Origin: an uncultured bacterium
GTDB taxonomy: Bacteria > Myxococcota_A > Polyangia > Polyangiales > Houyiibacteriaceae
Reading direction: 5' to 3'
Assembly: GCA_938024995.1 (NCBI GenBank)
Contig: CALJDU010000014.1
Span: 1 to 64,000, forward strand
DNA: 64,000 nt
The notes under the pieces were generated by a model. That model had not been told where the DNA came from. It was given only the letters and a program-made list of their open reading frames with translations, and did not search any database. The position numbers and the translations under genes were made by a program. Below, one piece after another: positions 62,524 through 64,000 of the stretch (positions within the stretch are counted from its first letter, which is position 1; every line of letters begins with the position of its first letter).

Positions 62524-63962
62524 CGAACGCTGGCAAAGCTCGGCTCGGGCGCCTTGCGCTCGCCTGTGTCTTGATCGCGGGCGCAGCGTTCGCCTACGCG
62601 CGTCGCGACATGGTGGTGGAGACCGCGAGCCGCGTCGCGACAGAGATCGCGCAAGAGACCCGCGGCGCGCTTCCCGCGCCGGCTCCGCTCCAGGTCCGGC
62701 CGCCTTCCTCGCTCGCGGCCCCGCCGCTGACCGCGAGCGCGTGCAACCAAGACGCCTCGCCGAGCGCGCCCGCGCTCAACGACCCGGTCAACACGCGGCT
62801 GGCCGAGCTGTGGGATCGCGCTCGGCCGATCCTCCGCGGGAGCTCCGGGAGCGATGAACTTCGCAGCGCCATGCGTGCGCTCTTCGTCACGGAGCGCGAT
62901 CCGGAAGACGCGTTTCCCCTGTTGGCGAGCGCGCCCGATCGCGTCGTTGACGGCTTCGATCAACTGATCGCGGCGCACCTCCTCGCCGGCGTACGTGCGC
63001 TCAAAGAAGACCAGCGCGAGACGCTTCATCGGCACGCGGACGCCGCGCGACGCCTCGCTCCCGAAGACCCCCTCCCCGACGTCTTGCTCGCGTTGGCCGA
63101 TCCGGAGGAGCGAGACGCTCTGACGCGCGCGTTCGAGCTCGACGAAGAAGAGCCCGCGGTCGCCTTCGCGCTGGCCCATCGCGCGCTCAAGGTGGCCGAC
63201 GTCGAGCTCGCCGCGCGCGCGATCGAGGCCTATCTCGACGTCATCCCGGACGACGTCTACGCGCGAGCGCTTCGCGAACGAACGCTCGCTCGCGTCGCCG
63301 TTCATCGCGACATGGTGACGAGCGAGCGCGCTGGAGTGTCGCTTCACCACGCGCGCGCTTCTTCCGTCTCGCGCGACGTTCACTTGGCCGTGCTGACCGG
63401 GCTCGAGAACGCGGCGCGGCTCCTCGGGACCGTTCGCCGCGAAACGCTCACGGTCGTGCTCTACCCCAACGACGAAGCCATGCGCGCGAGCATCTGCGCG
63501 CCTTCCTGGACCGGAGCGCTCTATGACGGAGTGCTCCACCTCTCCGCGGCGCGCTCCAGCGCGCAAGTCGTTCAACACGAAGCGCTCCACGCGCAGCTCC
63601 ATGAGGTCGCGCCACGCGCTCCGGTCTGGTTCCACGAAGGCGTCGCGCAATACATCGCCGAGGAGCGCGATCCGGGTGTCGCGCGGAGCTACACGCTCAT
63701 GCGGGAACAGCGAACCTACATCCCGTTCCCATCGATCGAGGGCAGCTTCGTCGTTATCGAAGATCCCGGCGCGGCGCGGCTCGCCTACCATCAGAGCCTC
63801 GCGCTGATCGAGCTGCTGGTGGAGCGCGAAGGCGAAGCGGTGCTCCCGCGCGCGGTGACTCTGCTGAACGCGCTCGACGAGCCGCTCCTCCCGCGACTGA
63901 CCACGCCGCCGCTCACCGGCGACGACCTGCTCCATTGGCTCGACGTTCAAGCGAACCCCTAA
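62484..63962 (+). CDS. Membrane-anchored gluzincin-type metallopeptidase (peptidase MA-like)
   Basis: The start is uncertain: GTG 62484 overlaps the upstream gene by 40 bp; no ATG fits better. From there the product is 492 residues. A transmembrane segment near residue 30-45 (LACVLIAGAAFAYARRD) is followed by a helical, TPR-like region and, near the C-terminus, a zinc site HEALHAQLH (HExxH) and a downstream Glu in WFHEGVAQY, as in peptidase MA/gluzincin families (DUF1570-like). Its active site should face the periplasm. It may process the neighbouring surface proteins, but that is a guess. Confidence 0.75.
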   Translation: MEHHALPDRDGSVANAGKARLGRLALACVLIAGAAFAYARRDMVVETASRVATEIAQETRGALPAPAPLQVRPPSSLAAPPLTASACNQDASPSAPALNDPVNTRLAELWDRARPILRGSSGSDELRSAMRALFVTERDPEDAFPLLASAPDRVVDGFDQLIAAHLLAGVRALKEDQRETLHRHADAARRLAPEDPLPDVLLALADPEERDALTRAFELDEEEPAVAFALAHRALKVADVELAARAIEAYLDVIPDDVYARALRERTLARVAVHRDMVTSERAGVSLHHARASSVSRDVHLAVLTGLENAARLLGTVRRETLTVVLYPNDEAMRASICAPSWTGALYDGVLHLSAARSSAQVVQHEALHAQLHEVAPRAPVWFHEGVAQYIAEERDPGVARSYTLMREQRTYIPFPSIEGSFVVIEDPGAARLAYHQSLALIELLVEREGEAVLPRAVTLLNALDEPLLPRLTTPPLTGDDLLHWLDVQANP

Positions 63963-63987
63963 GCGCTTGTTGAGGTACCCTCGCGCG

Positions 63988-64000
63988 ATGACCTTGGCAG
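63988..64000 (+). CDS. Start of a further gene cut by the window end
   Basis: ATG at 63988 follows the peptidase stop by 25 bp and reads MTLA to the end of the window. Nothing more can be said; the call rests on the ATG and the gap size only. Confidence 0.25.

Noticed and set aside
62517..63950. A 477-residue minus-strand frame opposite the metallopeptidase
   Set aside because: No start signal, no motif, and the opposite frame holds HExxH and a membrane segment.

Overview
The window is high-GC, gene-dense chromosomal DNA of a deltaproteobacterium of the Myxococcota type, probably close to Polyangia or Sandaracinaceae. The reasons are two eukaryote-like Ser/Thr kinases with C-terminal transmembrane tails, a PEGA-domain protein, MopE-like CDGxDNDCDG repeat proteins, tails that look like the MYXO-CTERM sorting signal, and many secreted lipoproteins with DAGED or EDPP stalks. 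No rRNA, CRISPR array, transposase or phage gene was seen. All family names come from reading motifs by eye, not from database searches.

Layout. 1-390: a 134-bp MITE-like element flanked by TA, then a terminator. 390-5900: an AT-rich lipoprotein gene, a reprolysin-like zinc protease with fascin-like repeats, and poorly characterised genes including a HEAT-type gene that looks frameshifted. 5900-24830: housekeeping genes (rimO, class II DAHP synthase, coaD-rsmD, a PolA-like 5' nuclease, a UvrD/Rep helicase) interleaved with a giant vWA/MopE/FGE protein, an alpha/beta hydrolase, a QEGLA-motif metallopeptidase, a PEGA protein, a Ser/Thr kinase and a Spo0M-like protein. 24900-29660: a scar with 5'-truncated WYL and RidA coding sequence, then two paralogous lipoprotein genes, one carrying the module twice. 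29750-32700: a Coq4-like gene and an amidase/beta-propeller fusion. 32970-40870: a cell-surface cluster with a thioredoxin-like lipoprotein, two trypsin-like lipoproteins and two Kazal-domain proteins. 40850-45660: a beta-propeller lipoprotein, YebC and a hybrid histidine kinase. 45950-54660: a tightly packed six-gene operon (Ser/Thr kinase, two unknown proteins, MoxR ATPase, vWA protein, TPR/HEAT protein). 54750-56870: pyruvate kinase and a DUF429 protein. 56960-64000: a non-canonical tRNA-like gene just upstream of a large unknown protein, a polytopic membrane protein, an FG-GAP lipoprotein and a gluzincin-type peptidase.

The strongest leads are these. (1) Two unrelated genes encode a secreted protein ending in a MYXO-CTERM-like tail that runs in frame, with no stop, into a lipoprotein signal and a second secreted domain, which suggests a membrane polyprotein design. 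(2) The kinase-MoxR-vWA operon looks like an uncharacterised NTP-dependent signalling or conflict module. (3) A tRNA-like RNA with odd anticodon-loop and core positions lies directly upstream of a 722-residue protein of unknown family.
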